Assembly: GCA_905250075.1 (NCBI GenBank) | Contig: CAJNOP010000028.1 | Span: forward strand, 507,522 to 571,521 | Source of the DNA: Rotaria sp. Silwood1 | Taxonomy: Eukaryota > Rotifera > Eurotatoria > Philodinida > Philodinidae | Direction: 5' to 3' | DNA length: 64,000 bases | Shown here: in pieces, positions 43,401 through 56,689 of the stretch | Numbering within the stretch: the stretch's first letter is position 1 | How the letters are laid out: each line of letters starts with the position of its first letter | Notes under the pieces: model-generated | Told to the model about the DNA's origin: nothing | The model's database searches: none | Seen by the model: only the letters and a program-made list of their open reading frames with translations | Program-made: the position numbers and the translations under genes

Positions 43401-43852
43401 AGAGATAAAAGAGCAATTGCAAAAGTTATTTTTTGCCTATTTAAAACGTGACAAAGATGAAAAACCAACAGATCTAAATCAATTATCTCGTAAAGTTATT
43501 CTTCGTCGATTAAAGTATCTCTCTTATTTATTCTAGAATAATTTACTTGTAAGACTAAGGTATCTATCAAAACATTCACCAGCACAATTTTAAATATCTC
43601 AGTTTGTATGTTCGCTATAATCTTTTTGCTTCAATCTAACAGATATTCCAAGTATGATCAGTAATACATTACATTCATTTTTTTGTAATTAAAAACTCTG
43701 ACATCTTTATTTTTTTTTCTATTTAGTTCGGTTCTAGTTTTTCAATCGAAAGATGAACAACAAATCTATAATGGAATGATAAAAGCAAGAAAAAATGAAA
43801 TATTTTATCGTCGGATGATTATCGATAAAATTATCAAACATTTTACTAAATA
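43401..43852 (+). CDS. Candidate two-exon fragment of an unknown gene
   Basis: An exon from an acceptor TTTCATACAG at about 43400 reads EIKEQLQKLFFAYLKRDKDE...LSRKVILRRL up to a donor AAA|GTATCT near 43517. A second exon follows the acceptor TTTCTATTTAG near 43728 and reads SVLVFQSKDEQQIYNG...FYRRMIIDKIIKHFTK then TAA at 43852. The phases join cleanly (AA + T). Lys-rich helical content. No upstream exon or start was found, so it may be the 3' end of a small gene or a decayed copy. Confidence 0.35.
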
Positions 43853-46202
43853 ATTTTTTTTTTCGCAATAAATATTATAGTTCTGTAATTATTTGAATAA
43901 AAGTAGTGTAGAATAAAAATGATCACTATCTAACGTGAATTTATATCTGAAGTATCAAAACTCTATTAGCTACAAAGTAATGACAAAATTAAACAGAATT
44001 AAAGAATAAAGTAAATATCAAAATAAGCAAAGCATCATTCACGATATGTCGTAAAAAAAGGAAATTTTTATTCAAATTAGAGATTGATCTTTTGCTGATT
44101 TTACAAGTTTCATGTCAATTTGACTGATATATTCATCTCAATACATAAACAAACATCAATGAAGAGGATCATACATAACTATTTATCAGATGATTCATAT
44201 AAAAGTGATTGAAAAATTTGAAAAACTATCGTATACCATGTAGTTAATATTAAAAGTTCATTATGATTCATTTGTTATGATTCAATTTATTAAAACTGTA
44301 CACTTTTTTCATTACAATTACTAACTGTTATCTTAATCAAAATTTCAAGACTCTGATCTTCGAACATCATGCGGGAAAGATCTTAAAAGCAAAGAAATAA
44401 GTTACAAAACATGTTCCTAATAATCATAGCATCTTCAGTCGTTCATTCTCGACCTTCTTCAAACAACATTTTCTCATCCTAGAATGTGCATGATATGATC
44501 TCAAGAAAACGGCACATTGTCTGATGATCGTTGAACCGTCGTAAAAGAGATGTCAAGGTCTTTATATAGTATAAGTTTTGTTCGATTTTCTGCATGACGC
44601 TTCGTTCACTCAAAGTAAAATCCAGATATTATAAATATTCTATGAATTTTGTTTTCATTATGTCAATATTATGAGGCGAGACTCGGTACTCATCTACGCA
44701 ATGACTTTTATTTTAGTCAATTGATTTATAAACCATACTGCATCAATATGATGTTTCAATAAATGATTGGATATGATTTTATAAAAGTTATATAGCTAAG
44801 CATATCCGAGTGGAAGAAATTATTTCCAACAAATAGTAAAAGTTAATGGCGACATATAAAATAAGGATTTGATTACCATTAATCAAGAAGAATACTACTC
44901 AAGAACTGTTATAATATCTATTTATGATATCTTTTCCACAAAGTTTCAATTATAATAGTAAATTTTTATCAATTCGATACGTCGAAGAGTTTACATTTTC
45001 TGTACAATGTCAAAAACCCCAAACTGAATTTATAATGCTTCACACCCTTCTCACACTCTAAGCTGAGCTCAGATGCCATCTAGTTTCTTTTATTCATTTT
45101 CAAAAATAAATACAGATATAAGATGAAAGCCCTGATATTGACAATTTCTTTCAAATAGAACAAAGTCAAGCTTTCAATTATGTCATCTAGGAATATATTG
45201 AATAGTTTACAAATAGAACATAGAAGCCATAAGAATTTGCATATGAGTGCAAAGTAGATATTTATTCAAATAATAAACTTCTCGTGATTATTACAAAGTT
45301 TTACAACAAATCAATAAACTTGTTTAATATTCCTTGTCAAATTTGATTGTTTCTGTTGAGTTAAGCTCTTGAATACTATACATAGGACTATGACGATGAC
45401 AAGTGTCATTCAATCTATTAAATCACATGAAATAATTTGTTTTGAAAAGTATGTGCATTTTTTCTACAGATTGATATTAATATAATAAAATCTCAAATGG
45501 ATTATTGGTTGCACAATGATATTATTGTATTTTGTTTCATGCAGACAAATGGAATGATAAACCATCATCAAATATTGTTTGATCTTTCTGTAAACATATC
45601 TAGTCATCTTTGGAATGTTACATTTTTCAATAAGGAATCTGTTTACCAAAACTACGAAACTAATTATCTTCTATGAAATGATTACATATAAACATAATGA
45701 TATTGTACATATATATATACATAAATAAATAATACTACATATAAGTTGAATGACCGTCAATATACTAATCCAAAATGAAAAAAAAATAACTGCAATAATT
45801 GAAAAATAAAAGTTGACTGTGTGTAAAATTTGATGAATTACTTAACACATTGAATTAAACTGACGTGTTTACTAGTGCAAAAAAAGAGTATATAGTGAAA
45901 GAACAGAAATGACTTGATTGCATTGTAAAATATAAGAAGAATTGAGTCCATATTCAAGTATTGAAAAATAAGATATGGATATGATGGTTATTGTCGATTA
46001 TCATATCATGGCATTGATATATAAAGATAATTATTGAAAATATCTGAATGTAGAAAATTACAAACTATTCATCGAGATTATTGAGAAATTGCATGTTTAA
46101 AATATATTGCACATGAGTTCTGGAATATAATATCTGGCTTATTTTAATCTTTGAATTTTTCATTTCAGACGAAAATAAAACATGAGTAAACAACCTTTGC
46201 GT
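43853..46202. other. Intergenic AT-rich, no gene seen
   Basis: About 2.3 kb with frequent stops in all frames; only TATA-type microsatellites (for example 45709-45725). Confidence 0.5.
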
Positions 46203-46643
46203 TTAACCACATGGTTGCTTTAATTGTTGTGCGCGTTCCTTGCATTCATCCGCTATTTTAAGACATTGTTTAGCTTGTTCACGTAGATATTCTTCAATTT
46301 GTAACCATAATCTCTGTAATAAATCGTCTTCATGATCGAACATCATTAATTTATCACAGTAGTCCATGGCCCAATTGGTATATGTTTTTATTGATGCGCA
46401 AAATACGAATGTGATAAGAACATTGGCAGAATCATAGATTAATGGTACAATTTGTAAAGCGAACGAGCCAGAAGTGATGAGAATAATTGTTTGTTCTAAA
46501 TGAGAATTGATATAAGAAAGGCATGCATGAACTTCAGTAAATGTTTGTACATATTGATAATTTCTTAATTTTGAAAGAAAGCTACTGGCTGAATCGGTAG
46601 AATTTGAATCGAGCCAAACAATTATCGGTATATTATTTTGCAT
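46203..46643 (-). CDS. Stand-alone copy of the ART-TPR N-terminal domain
   Basis: 146-residue frame with PIIVWLDSN near the start, YVQTFTEVHACLSYIN, then IILITSGSFALQIVPLIYD and FVFCASI. The same order and spacing occur in residues about 55-140 of the ART-TPR protein (VLLWLDSN, CINFLTQI, MIVSGSFSQTIVPQI, YVFCENK). The alternation of hydrophobic beta strands and helices resembles a Rossmann or receiver-type fold, but that is inference. The C-terminus is helical (REQAKQCLKIADECKERAQQ). No ART or TPR segment follows. It is either a small independent protein or a truncated family member. Confidence 0.65.
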   Translation of the reverse strand: MQNNIPIIVWLDSNSTDSASSFLSKLRNYQYVQTFTEVHACLSYINSHLEQTIILITSGSFALQIVPLIYDSANVLITFVFCASIKTYTNWAMDYCDKLMMFDHEDDLLQRLWLQIEEYLREQAKQCLKIADECKERAQQLKQPCG

Positions 46644-48072
46644 TATACTAATGTTTTTTGCTAAAGCTTGATAATGAGTAGAGAATATCGAAATCCATTC
46701 GTCTTTTATATAACATCAGTTTCTATTGGATTTTTCTAAACGTACGATGAATATTATTCTACAGTAGACAAAAAGTATTATTCATTCTCGCGCAAACTAT
46801 ATTAGTCATGAAAATTGAGTAACTTATTATTAATATACTCCCTTTTATCCTTATCTGTTAGTCATATGAATCACTCTAATGTAATCCTATCTATGTATTT
46901 ATCTTATTTTTCACCTTATAAAATATTTTTTTTTCATAGAACCTGATGTCACTGTAATACGAATCCTATCGGATTGAATAATCATACACGAATGGAATAA
47001 CCGATTATATCGTCTGGTTGAATAATGAAAGCTATATTTTATGGCATATAAGAAGTTGTTTTTTGTATGTCAAGTTTTGAGTATATGAAAGTCAATTTAG
47101 TATCATTAAATTAGCGTACAAAATTACGCTTAGTTGCATATTAATGTGGCGAGTAGCCTCAACAATAGAAGATATGGCCATGCGTCAAGCTTTGCCAGAA
47201 ATTACCCTTAAGACAAGTTTAAGAAAATCTCTACGTGTAAGATTGCATACTTTACGCAAGTTGGAATCCAACTCACTCTCAAATTTAGTCGAGTGAGTCC
47301 AATTGTATGATTCTACAACAAACATCTTTATTCAGCAATAACAGTTAAAACTGTATCTAAAAATGAGTTAAGAATCGTCTAACTATCAATTGAAATATAT
47401 CGCCACTAACTGAAGCTTCCGTGTCTCCTATCAAAACGTCAAACTTCGTCAGAAAAACGAGAAATAAGATCAATGCATAGTCAAATACGTCGAAGTGTGT
47501 ACGTTAATAATCAATATGATTTGTAGGGTTCGTCTCTCTAACAAAGCGGATTTTTGGCCAAATAAGTTGTCTGTCACTACAAAAAATTTCAAATTTCTGG
47601 AAAGGGTAGATTTTACTTAGAAATAATCGATTTTTGTAAAAGAATAAACATTGAGAGCAAGAGATAGTTAGATAATCTATATTGTATATCATCCAGATTA
47701 GATGATTATTAATAAATCAATAATTCTGAGCCAATGTTTAGAAGTATTTTCGTTATTGAAGAGTAATTGAATATCAAAACACACTCATACCTACAACCAA
47801 AATCAATGTTGAAAAACGACTGAGAATCTACTTTCACAGGTTGTTGATAGTGTTGAACTGAGGGCGAGTTGATCCTTAAGATAAGGACTCTTGAAGGCCT
47901 ACGCCCACTGAAAATATCAATTCAGAAAAATAGAAAACAGTAATAATTCAGCAGGTGGAGAGAACTAGCTACTTGTTCCCAGGACTGTATGTTTCCATTT
48001 TATATATTCTTCGATATTTAATTCAAATCTAGCAAATAAGAATGAAGCCTTTTGAACATAAATCTTCAAAAA
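46644..48072. other. Intergenic AT-rich, no gene seen
   Basis: Nothing supported; the frame at 47504-47692 is a chance opening. Confidence 0.45.
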
Positions 48073-48625
48073 TTAAACGAGTAATGTCAAGAAAATATTT
48101 GAAAATCTTTGTGATTGCGTACAGCGTATATTTATAATTTTTTTATTGAACTCTTTGTTGGCACAGCCTGGCGAGATTTCTTTATCAAATAATGATGCTG
48201 ATCTTATTATTCCAACATCCTTCGCAAAAAACTGACCGTTATTGTTTGACCACCAGTCGACTCGCACATTACCTGGAGTCATGTTATAACGAGGATTCTG
48301 TCGAATTAAACAACTTGGTTGTTGCAAATCAAGATAATATCATTGCTATTGTATGTGGTACATAATTGATGGTAGAAGCCATCATTGAAAGTACCACGAC
48401 CAACTTTAATATTAATATTGTCATTTGGAGTACACATACTATAAACAGTCCCATAATCAGTGTTGCTAATTACTAATGTTAAGTGCGTATTGCATCTTTT
48501 ATCCACATTCCTAGGTGAACCGAATGATCTAATCGAAATTAAAAGCCTATCAACATTTAAACTGTTTGGACGATGTGCTGCATAAATGCTGAGACTTCTG
48601 TCGCCACATATGTTGTGTATTTAGT
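48073..48625 (-). pseudogene. Frameshifted Cys-rich extracellular-type fragment
   Basis: Reading leftward from about 48620, one frame gives ICGDRSLSIYAAHRP, LLISIRSFGSPRNVDKRC, YGTVYSMCTPND and GFYHQLCTTYNSNDIILICN, then stops at about 48306. The adjacent frame then continues QQPSCLIRQNPRYN, RVDWWSNNNGQFFAKDVG and ISPGCANKEF...INIRC to 48073. The two halves look like one Cys-rich domain broken by a frameshift near 48310-48325. I do not recognise the family. A small intron rather than a frameshift is possible but I see no good sites. Confidence 0.45.
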
Positions 48626-51600
48626 ACTTAGATACGTAATGTGAATATTTTGGTTCGAAGAAAACATTCTTCAAAAAGTTGTGCATGATGAACTTGAAAC
48701 AAAGCAATTTATCCTTGAAGTCATTTAATTACGTTCCAAATTTCAATGTTATTGAGTTGGCCTTAAATATTGATGTCAACATTGGGATTTTAAGAGTATT
48801 GTGTCGAAATGCTTGTTATAATGTATGAATAGGAGCGAAAAACTTCAAAAAGGTTTTTGAAAAGTAAAGAGTCGCAATCAAACAAGCAATAATAAACTGG
48901 AAACTCTACTTTTCTTTTACCATATTAACATTCCCAGCATGAACTATCAAATTGAACAAAAGGCTGTATCTTATTCTAGAACTTCAGTTGTCTTGCAATT
49001 CAAGATATAAAATCTATATGCGATACGCAAAACTGTACGGAATATTGTACAGGAATAGATTCTAAATGAAATATCTTAAAGTGACTTGGTCCAAAAATTT
49101 CTTAACAGTCATTCTACTTAAGGTCAAGATTTAGTACCATATAGGGTTCTCAATAAAATTCTGGGATTGGCGTAAAACCTTTCCTCCATTGCAGAGCAAA
49201 TTGTTTTGAGTATAGCATTAAACTTTTAGTTTTGGTAAAGATTTTCTTCCCGATATGTAAACATGTTATGAATGATGTTTCTTGGAAATTTAGCAGGACT
49301 ACTCTAAGAACACAAGCGAATAATCACTTTTCTGGTTGGCTTTCTTCCAAAACATCCATGGGATATCTCTCGATCTTCTTCTTTTGAAAATATTAATGCG
49401 TTGATAATTGCCTGATTGTTTAAAAGAAAGTTTGACATGTCCAATTATATATAATCGATTGCGGTGCACTTAGCTGTAAAATAATAAGCAATTAAATGAG
49501 ATGGAAAACGCAAAGAAAAATATTTTTTCAATTTTAGGTCAATTTTATTTTAACAAAAACAAAAATGAAATATTGTATGTGAGTTGTGACTATTTTTTTC
49601 TAAATGAATGTTAACGACTTACTACATAAACTCCTTGAGTTTCGAAACAAATGGTTTCAATTCATTTATTCGATTGCCTGCTATCATGCATACTAAAAAT
49701 TTGTATCCGAAAAAAAAAAAAAATTTTATTCATACTTCACGGTGAGAATACTTTAAGAAATTGGCCTCATGTGAACACAAAACTTAATCGTATAATTTGC
49801 CTTAAGAAACAATTCTTTCGAAAACAATAGCATGACGTCATATTTATTTCATTTCAGTGTGGAAAATTTTTCTTTTTACTTGCAATTTATCATTATAACT
49901 TTACGCATACAGAGCATCCTGATATTTTTGAGATCACTGAAGATCACGACAAGTTTTAGCATCGAGAATTGTAGAAAGAACTCTTAAATTCCCTATTTAC
50001 ATGAAACTAGACAACGAAATTATCAGAATAGTTACAACATGTCAGGTGTACGAAAAATTTGGTGAAGCTTCTCGTCCAGTATCTTTTACAGTTTTGATGA
50101 ACATCATTTGTTGTTTAATGATAAATCAATCTCGAAAATAAGTTGTCTACGATTTTATTTAGAAAAACATCGTTAAGAACATGAAAAAAGAAATTTCAAC
50201 GGTTCTTCAGCAGTTGAAGTTATAGTCGGCTTCCTTCAAACTGTTAATTGATTCCTTTTTACAATGCATGAAACATTTCAACGATTTTATCACTGAAATC
50301 ATGACATACTATCATAGGCTTGTTCGCTGAATAGGTAGACAGGTAAATGAATAGATAGATTAGTGGTTATTTATCTACCTATCTATATATTAACACACAT
50401 CCAAAAAAACGTAGTACTCTAATACATTACATAACTATTAAAACTCTAGATAAAAACTAAAGAGAGCTATTTTTCTTCCTATATCATAATTTAATCTAAC
50501 AGAAAGAACAAGAGAACAACAGCCTATGATCTTCAACACTGCTTGACATGTATGTCTTGCTGAATAATTTTTTCACTGACAAGATGCGGAAACAAACGCA
50601 TCCTCTGACGTAAGTTTTCATGAAAGCAGGCAAGACCTTCAAGATGGTTCTCCAAATTTATTACATTTTTTGTATTCTAATGAAGGCTTTCTGTCAGACA
50701 ACATGCCTGTAGCTACCTAACTATCTATTAAATTATCATCTTTCTGACAACCTATCGAAAACGATGTGGAAAAGTATCATTTGTGGCTAACCTACACTTT
50801 GGTGTTTATTGAGTTAACTCATCACTGCAGTCATATAGGGCGAAATATCAATGATAATCCATGGAGATTTGTCATGGACGTACTCATAAAGAAAAAATCA
50901 ATAGAGTACAAGAAACAGTATATGAAAGAAAAATTCTTAATATCGACAAATAGATCGAATCAATGCGAAAATGAAGGCAACCCAAAAATGTGTTTTTCAT
51001 AGAATAAAAAGAAACTTTTTCCTATGAAAAAAACGTCGAATGATTAAATTCATCTTTCAATATACCGTTAAACTTATATAGATATCATTTAGACACATAA
51101 ACCTAGATGTGACTGGTACCTTCCAAAATTTATTCAGGGACGGAACTGAATAGTAAATTGCTTTTATGTTTAAGAAACAATAATAATGTCGACAGGATCC
51201 ATTCAGTCATATAAACATATAGAAGGATATTAGTTGAATTGACAATATCAGTTAGTAATTATACAACTCCTCCTGCAAATAGATACACTAGATGATCATC
51301 ACATGATTTGAGATCGGTAAATACTTGAATTAAAAAGATTCAAATACTTTCTACTGCAAAGAGAGTTTTCATTTGATGTGTTCGAGAAATTGAATACTAT
51401 ACATATAATCTATAATTTTGCTGATAGCATCTTTCAGTTAGTTTAATCATTTACTCCTATGATTTAATTAGTTTCCAAGTGATAACTTTTTATTTTTGAA
51501 CTACTTTCTTGCCATTTTGAATAATAAATTTTCTGAAAAGAAAATACGAATCTAAACACAACTTATTGATTTATTCACTCATTATATTTTGATAATCATG

Positions 51601-53688
51601 TAGATGTGTCCATTCGAGATGATCATTTTAATGTAGATTTTTTATTTGAATTTCTTATGCACGATCTATCAGCAAAAAACAGATAAGTACCGACGTTGAG
51701 TATAACTTTTTCCTTGTTCCTCTGTTTGATTCATTTGTCATATACATGTCTGTTGCTGATTATCGATCATGCTAGGATATTCATGAACAAATCTGTTCAT
51801 GGCAGTGTCATTTGACTGTGTATGATATTTCTTTTGTTAATATCATAGTTACTATCTAGCAGATGGTTGTATAAGACCAAGTCAAATGGTGTTCTGATAT
51901 ACATTGTTTACGATCAAGAACAGATCTTTTTATTGATAAAAAAATTGTATTTTGGATTTAATAAAAATAAGGAAATTTGAAATGAAATATCTCAATGAAC
52001 GCTAGATTCTTTATTATTATCGAGAACTGAAACCAGCTAAGTTGTTATATAAATGTAGTTTTGAACAAAAATAAGAAAATCTTAGAAATAAGATGTCTGC
52101 AATGCGATATTTGAGAAAATTGTTTTTGGCGTCTTTTTCTCACCATAGTTAGATAGAGATCATAAATACAAGTTTGTATTCAGAGATTTTGACCATCAGA
52201 ACTAGAGTTGCAAATGAAACGAGTTTCATGATCAGAATCAGCAGATAAATGTATATCGAATAGTGAGCTTAATATTTAAAACCACATTTCGCATGTTGCA
52301 CCGTGTCACTGTTATTTTCAGTAAGTCTGACTTTTGGTTCATCTAAACTTGCTAATTGACGAAAACTTGATTATAGTATTGAGTGTAATATTCGATGTAG
52401 ATTTTTCTGCTGATTCTATTCATGATGTTTTTCTCATTTATAACTGAAGTTCTAATAGTGAAAACCTCTATATACAAATTCTATATTTGGCGTTTTGCTA
52501 TAATATTGAAAAGATCTACTTTCTCAATAATAAACCAAATTTTTTGAAAAATCTATATGACGAGTAAAATCAAAAAAGATTCGAATAAATATTGAAACTT
52601 TCGAGGCTTCATGCTTTTGATGTGTTCTAATTTTCATTGACTTTTTTGATTTTTTTTTAACCTAGTTTTCCCCAGTTTCGCTACAAAAACATTGTTCAGC
52701 TTTGTCGGAACAACAATTTTAGAAATCTCTCCACAAGCTCTATGCAATCTTGGCAAAAATTACAATAAGAAATGGTCCAATTTCGAATTACTGACACCTC
52801 ACTCAACGTCTCGCTGAAAAAAAAATCTTCTAAAATAAAGATGATAGATCTCACCACTTAATGCTTCCATTTACTATATCTGATGCAAACTAATAGTGAT
52901 TAAGCACTATGATAAAGATAACAAGCAAAAAAAATACAATGATAAATATACAAAGTTTAAAAAAGAAATAGAAAAATAGATTTGTAAATGAATTCGATTC
53001 ACGTGATTTTTCTTCCCTATACGAGAAAAAAGAAATTTTTGTAATATTTCTCAAATTATTCATCAATCTTGAAATAGCTGTCTAAGTGAAATATTCAGTC
53101 AATCTATTAGACTTTATCTTTGCATTTAGGTAAACTAAAATGCAAAGATATTAGAATTCATTTATATCATTAATATAAAAATTTTGCATTAAAATATTTT
53201 TTAGCAATATAATACTAAAATCATTTAGTAAAAGCTATTTTTAACAACGACTGTGGAAAAATTAATGTGTCGCAACATTTTTTTATAAGTTCCTTATCTG
53301 GCTTATTGAGGTTGTTAATTAGTAAGAAAAATTTTGTTTTTATCTGAATCGACCGCCTAAGCCATTAGCGTCAAATATAGGTCAGTGTCAGATAGAAGTT
53401 AAGATATATTATTGTAATTTCTCTTATATAATCTATACAGACATATTCTACTTTCTTGTTCTTTTATGTAGCTATTTCTGTTGGTTTGATAGTTTTTATT
53501 CGCTTGTATTTTTCAATACTACACATATGCATCGACAAAAAAAGAGAAGCAGAAGAAAAAGAAGAACAATCCATAATAGCATCAGGCTAATAAGTATACG
53601 TCGAGGCGAGCGGCAACACACCCGTTTGTATAGTTCACCGCTTTATGTATACATATGTGTAGATATACATACAACTGTGGTGTTCTCT
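48626..53688. other. 5-kb AT-rich gene desert
   Basis: No supported gene. The frame at 50766-51002 lacks domain or splice evidence. Short GATA/TATC motifs occur at 50335-50395. This region lies between the Cys-rich remnant and the actin promoter. Confidence 0.5.
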
Positions 53689-53698
53689 CCTATTACGG
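53689..53698 (+). promoter_or_regulatory. CArG-like box 1 (CCTATTACGG)
   Basis: One mismatch from CC(A/T)6GG, 263 bp upstream of the actin start codon; part of a three-box cluster. Confidence 0.4.
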
Positions 53699-53713
53699 TA
53701 CTACTACATATAT

Positions 53714-53723
53714 CCATATAAGG
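53714..53723 (+). promoter_or_regulatory. CArG box 2 (CCATATAAGG), perfect SRF-type site
   Basis: An exact CC(A/T)6GG serum response factor site, about 240 bp upstream of the actin start codon. SRF control of actin genes is widely conserved in animals. Confidence 0.65.
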
Positions 53724-53790
53724 AAATACTCGTTGTTCTTTTCCTGTATAGAAAAACCACAGATATTACCAAATATACTATTATGTATAT

Positions 53791-53800
53791 CCTTATACGG
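53791..53800 (+). promoter_or_regulatory. CArG-like box 3 (CCTTATACGG)
   Basis: One mismatch from consensus, 44 bp upstream of the TATA box. Confidence 0.4.
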
Positions 53801-53843
53801 CATACGAGAGTGCCCGAGAAAAGAAGAGAAAAATAGTAGTTAC

Positions 53844-53850
53844 TATATAA
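53844..53850 (+). promoter_or_regulatory. TATA box (TATATAA) of the actin gene
   Basis: TATATAA about 102 bp upstream of the ATG; a start site about 30 bp downstream would give a 5'UTR of roughly 70 nt. Confidence 0.5.
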
Positions 53851-53951
53851 CTTTCGGTCCTATCCATCATAAGCTTGCCTTTTGTGTCTTGCATATTCAC
53901 AGCAACATCACTTACAACATTTACCACTCGTACTAAAAATCAAGAAGAAAA

Positions 53952-55414
<1,463 letters not shown>

Positions 55415-55548
55415 ACTAAAAACAAATTCAACAAACAGCATAGACACACACATAGAGTTTTTTATTTCTTATTTCTTTTTTTTCTCTTCTTTCATAAGCT
55501 GATTTTATGGTGCTAAGTATATGTGCTCTACTTCTTCTCTTCTTTTGA

Positions 55549-55554
55549 AATAAA
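55549..55554 (+). promoter_or_regulatory. Polyadenylation signal AATAAA of actin
   Basis: Canonical hexamer 135 bp after the actin stop codon and about 90 bp before the next gene's ATG. Confidence 0.55.
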
Positions 55555-55641
55555 CCTTTGCTCATATGCATATGAAATTTGTTCTTTTATTTTAATTTAT
55601 GGCGCTTGAAAGATGAAAATTAAAAATAGAGAAAAAATAAC

Positions 55642-56396
55642 ATGAAAATGAATAATAACAATTGGATGTTAGGTATTGTTAATCGACCATATAAATTGCA
55701 ACGTTGTGATACCGATGATAAACGTCATTTACTTGTGTCTGGTGATCTTATCGAATATGTTCGAGGACCTTTTTCACATTGGGCTGTCTATCTTGGTAAT
55801 AATCAAATCGCACATTTACCAGGACCATCGAATGTTTTTGCTAATTTTCAGGTTGAAAAGTTGCATTCATTATTCATGAATCTAGTACAGATATATATTT
55901 ATATATGTATATATATATATAGATTGTCCAAACTATCTGGCGAATATTATCGGGTCATTGGATTGAACAAATGCAAATTGAAATATGTGATTTTAATGGT
56001 CTTCTTTCATCATCAATTGCTTATATAAATAATAGTAAAGATTGTATATTTCATCCGTTGCCTAGAGATGAAATTCTTCGACGAGCTCATAGTGCACTCG
56101 GGTTTAGTGGTTATGATTTAATGTTGAATAATTGTGAACATTTTGCTCACTGGTGTCGGTTAGTTAATATTTATGTTATTTTTAATAATTATTCATAATA
56201 TGAATTTTTATATATTTCAAGATATGGAATTGCTATAAGTGATCAAGTATTTAGTTTTCTTTCATTAACATCAAGTATTGGTCTTATGATGTGTTTTGCT
56301 CCATGGACAAAATTCGTTTCTAAATTTCAAGTTTCTATTGCAAGTGGTATTCTTCTTGGTACTGCTCTATTTGCTTCGACTATGTATCGAAGTTAA
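55642..56396 (+). CDS. LRAT/PLAAT-type (NlpC/P60) membrane protein (3 exons)
   Basis: Exons 55642-55851, 55923-56158, 56222-56396; 621 nt, 206 residues in frame. The LRAT-domain catalytic set is present: H46 in FSHWAVYLG, H58 in IAHLP (12 residues later, the spacing of PLAAT phospholipases/acyltransferases) and the NCEHF motif with nucleophile C141. A hydrophobic C-terminal segment (SIASGILLGTALFASTMY) should anchor it in a membrane, as in PLAAT proteins. Expected chemistry is thioester-mediated phospholipase A or acyl transfer. The start could be ATG 55642 or the second ATG two codons on. Confidence 0.85.
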
Positions 56397-56689
56397 CAAG
56401 AAACTTATAATTAATTAGTACATTTCATATTATCTTCATTTTTTATGTTTGATTTATAGAATTCATTATATTCAAAAAATAATCTATTAAAAAATTTCAT
56501 CAATAAAATAACCATGACATGCTGCTTTTTTTGATCTGAATTTTTCAAACAAATGTGTTTAAAGAAAAGAAAATGAAATGAATAGAAAACAAAATCAGAT
56601 ACACACACTGCCACTTAAAAAAAAAATAAGTCTGTTGTATCACGACGTGCACATATTCATTAAATTAAATTCATCGGTGACTTTATCGT

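Noticed and set aside
50335-50395. GATA/TATC inverted microsatellite as a regulatory element
   Set aside because: Short, degenerate and far from any gene.
53527-53936. Frames upstream of actin
   Set aside because: They overlap the CArG/TATA promoter region and 5'UTR; composition-driven.
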